Positions 62,507 through 64,000 of a DNA stretch of 64,000 nt are shown here, one piece after another. Both the position numbers and the translations under genes were made by a program. Location: positions 873,492 through 937,491 of the forward strand of contig CAJNDS010000058.1 in the NCBI GenBank assembly GCA_905221605.1. The letters run 5' to 3'. The notes beneath the pieces are model-generated. The model was given only the letters and a program-made list of their open reading frames with translations. It made no database searches and was not told the DNA's origin. The DNA is from Symbiodinium natans. Its lineage: Eukaryota; Sar; Dinophyceae; Suessiales; Symbiodiniaceae. Numbering within the stretch: position 1 is the first letter of the stretch; each line of letters begins with the position of its first letter.

Positions 62507-63190
62507 TCACTGTGAGAACGCCTGGAAAGCCGTGCTGCGGAGGAGCTTCTTGCACGTAGGCAGACCCACTAACCTACTCCAAACTGTGCGACATACTGCC
62601 AGCCTGTGAAGCTGCAAATATGCAAAAGGGTACTCTGGAGGAGGGGCTATGGCCTGTGAGGTGTGGGCGAGCCAATGAAAAGCGAGATCTGTGCATTGCT
62701 CGGCCCAAACAAAAGCACCAGTGAAGCAACAGTTCCTCTCCAGGTTGCTCGGGGATGCTCTCAAAACATGACCAAACAACTTGAGCTGCGCCCTGTGAAT
62801 GTGCTGCGCGGCCAGTGATCGCACACCTGTGTTCGTGACAGTGAGTTGTTGGGGGTTGTCAGTGAGGATCTTGGTGCAGTAGGTGCTGGGTATGCGCTGG
62901 GTTTTTCTGAGGGACTGTGAGTGCAAGGCCTCGAGTCTGTGGAGGTCAGCAGTGGTGATGGCCGCTGACTCCATTCCGTAAGCCAACATTGGGACAAAGA
63001 CCTCATTGTAGATGCGAAGCTTCCATCTCACACGCAGGCCGGTGTGTCTCCAAAACTGATGCAGAGTTTTGAAGTGTTTGCGCGCCTTGGCCAGACGCGT
63101 GGTGACGTCAGTTTTGGAAGCGGAGTCGGAGCGAAGTATCACGCCGAGATGCGTCGCGTGTGTGACAACCCTAAACCCCACAAGCCTCAA
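62507..63190 (-). pseudogene. LINE (non-LTR) reverse transcriptase C-terminal fragment
   Basis: About 220 residues on the minus strand. Near the start, ATHLGVILRSD matches the Y/H-L-G-v-x-L block that follows the RT palm in LINE elements. Next come KARKHFKTLHQFWRHTGLRV and KLRIYNEVFVPMLAYGMESA, the usual thumb region in which a new strand's primer is held. Further blocks are HRLEALHSQSLRKTQRIPST and HIHRAQLKLFGHVLRA. The catalytic YxDD box and the endonuclease are absent: the 5' end is cut at a CCCTAAA tract (about 63170), giving MRLVGFRV as repeat-derived residues. It ends at TGA in unique DNA. A dead, 5'-truncated copy. Confidence 0.78.
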
Positions 63191-63355
63191 CTCGAAACCC
63201 TAAACTCCTATAAACCCCTAAGCCCTAAATCCCTGAAACCCCAAAAAGTCCCACTAAACCCTAAACCCCGATACATCCCTAATTCCCTAAAGCCCCATCG
63301 AATCCTTGAACCCTCTTCCTAGCACCCTAGAAATTCCCCGGAGGCCCCTAAAACG

Positions 63356-63660
63356 TCGAAAGGCGGAGGTGCCCCCTAAACCCCTAAATCCCTAAACCCC
63401 AAACACCCTAAAGCCCCCTAACACTCCTAAAAACCCCCAAAACCCCCCCAAAACCCCTAAAAAACCCCTTAAAAACGCTTAAAGACCCCTAAGAAACCCC
63501 CCAAAATCCCCGCAAAAAAAGCCCTAACAACCGCCCAACAAACAAATATTTCCCGACCAGGCGGAGGTGCCCGGACCCGTCGGGGACCTTCCGAGCATGA
63601 AGGGCCTCGTGTCCGCGGCGCGGCTCCTGACCCAGGCCAAGGTTGCCGGAGGAGACCGGG
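63356..63660 (+). CDS. Exon flanked by a duplicated edge
   Basis: The exon (63560-63660) reads AEVPGPVGDLPSMKGLVSAA then RLLTQAKVAGGDR and ends at GTTTCGGGG. Its first bases GGCGGAGGTGCCC (63560-63572) also occur at 63361-63373, on the other side of about 185 bases of degenerate CCCTAAA/CCCCAAA. This looks like an insertion that duplicated the target and now forms an intron ending CCGACCAG. The upstream exon (ACGTCGAAA...) is too short to identify. Confidence 0.48.
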
Positions 63661-64000
63661 TTTCGGGGTCTCTCGGGAGTTTTTTAGGGTTTTAGGGGTT
63701 TTAGGGGTTTCGGGGTTTTTAGGGTGTTTTGGGGTTTTAGGGGTTTAAAGGTTTAGGGTCTAGGGGTTTAGGGTCTTTCAGGGCTTTTTAGGGTGTAGGG
63801 ATTTAGGGGTTTAGGCGGTAGTTTAGGGGTTTAGGAGGAGTTTTGGGGGTTTAGGGGCTTAGGGTTTTTTAGGGTTTTTAGGGAATATTACTTTTTTGAG
63901 GGCTTGGGGTGTTTATAGGGTTTAGGGGGTTAGGGGTTTAGGGGTTTTGGGGTTTTGGAGTTTGGTGTTTAGGGCTTAGGGGTTGAGGGGTGTTTTGGAT
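63661..64000 (+). repeat. Degenerate TTTAGGG tract
   Basis: Loose TTTAGGG/TTTTAGGGG/TTTCGGGG units without clean periodicity. It continues to the window end; no gene seen. Confidence 0.85.

Overview
This window looks like nuclear DNA from a eukaryotic microalga, most likely a dinoflagellate. I infer this from several signs. Plant/alga-type telomere repeats (TTTAGGG/CCCTAAA) are scattered by the hundred in both orientations. One gene has a ubiquitin-like N-terminus followed by RCC1-like FAAILGDGSVVTWG repeats, a family I associate with symbiodiniacean dinoflagellates. Remnants of copia-type and LINE-type reverse transcriptases are present. Genes are split by short introns with GT, GC or possibly GA donors, several of which look like mobile 'introner' elements. 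There are no bacterial operons, rRNA, tRNA or CRISPR. I saw no dinoflagellate spliced-leader sequence, but I could not search exhaustively.

Layout. 0-13 kb: mosaic of telomere-type arrays alternating with 50-300 bp unique pieces, some exon-like, plus a copia reverse-transcriptase scrap at 1.2-1.6 kb. 13.4-17.4 kb: purine/pyrimidine-skewed DNA in two or three duplicated copies, ending in GC-rich palindromes. 17.4-19.1 kb: an 87-bp minisatellite of about 19 units. 19.1-21.0 kb: a GATGAA microsatellite, then an AT-rich palindromic satellite (AATTTAAAT cores). 21.3-28 kb: telomere mosaic with exon-like pieces and a 9-bp TTAATAGTA satellite. 28.1-31.0 kb: an ATTAAACC satellite in two facing halves, then a roughly 0.8-1.0 kb tandem repeat. 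31-38.9 kb: more exon-like pieces interrupted by foldback elements, and a 0.6-kb trinucleotide array. 39.0-40.5 kb: the RCC1-like gene, with broken frames. 41-47 kb: mosaic. 47.7-59.9 kb: a plus-strand stretch rich in ankyrin-repeat exons, including the best gene here, a four-exon ankyrin-GNAT acetyltransferase at 57,299-58,998. 62.5-63.2 kb: a LINE reverse-transcriptase remnant.

The central observation is that the repeats and the genes are interleaved as introns and exons. In several places removing a telomere-repeat tract restores a continuous reading frame: 57,565-57,761, 54,397-54,540 and 23,656-23,891. The junctions typically read exon|GTTTAGGG at the donor. Many plus-strand exon-like pieces are preceded by CCCTAAA and followed by GTTTAGGG, so the introns between them are inverted repeats. 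Separately, at least eight families of roughly 70-140 bp foldback elements with terminal inverted repeats occur in one to four diverged copies, often exactly between coding-like pieces. One (58,138-58,252) has an 8-bp target duplication and is removed in frame. Most exon-like pieces are under 150 bp and GC-rich, so strand and frame are often uncertain; confidences reflect this.
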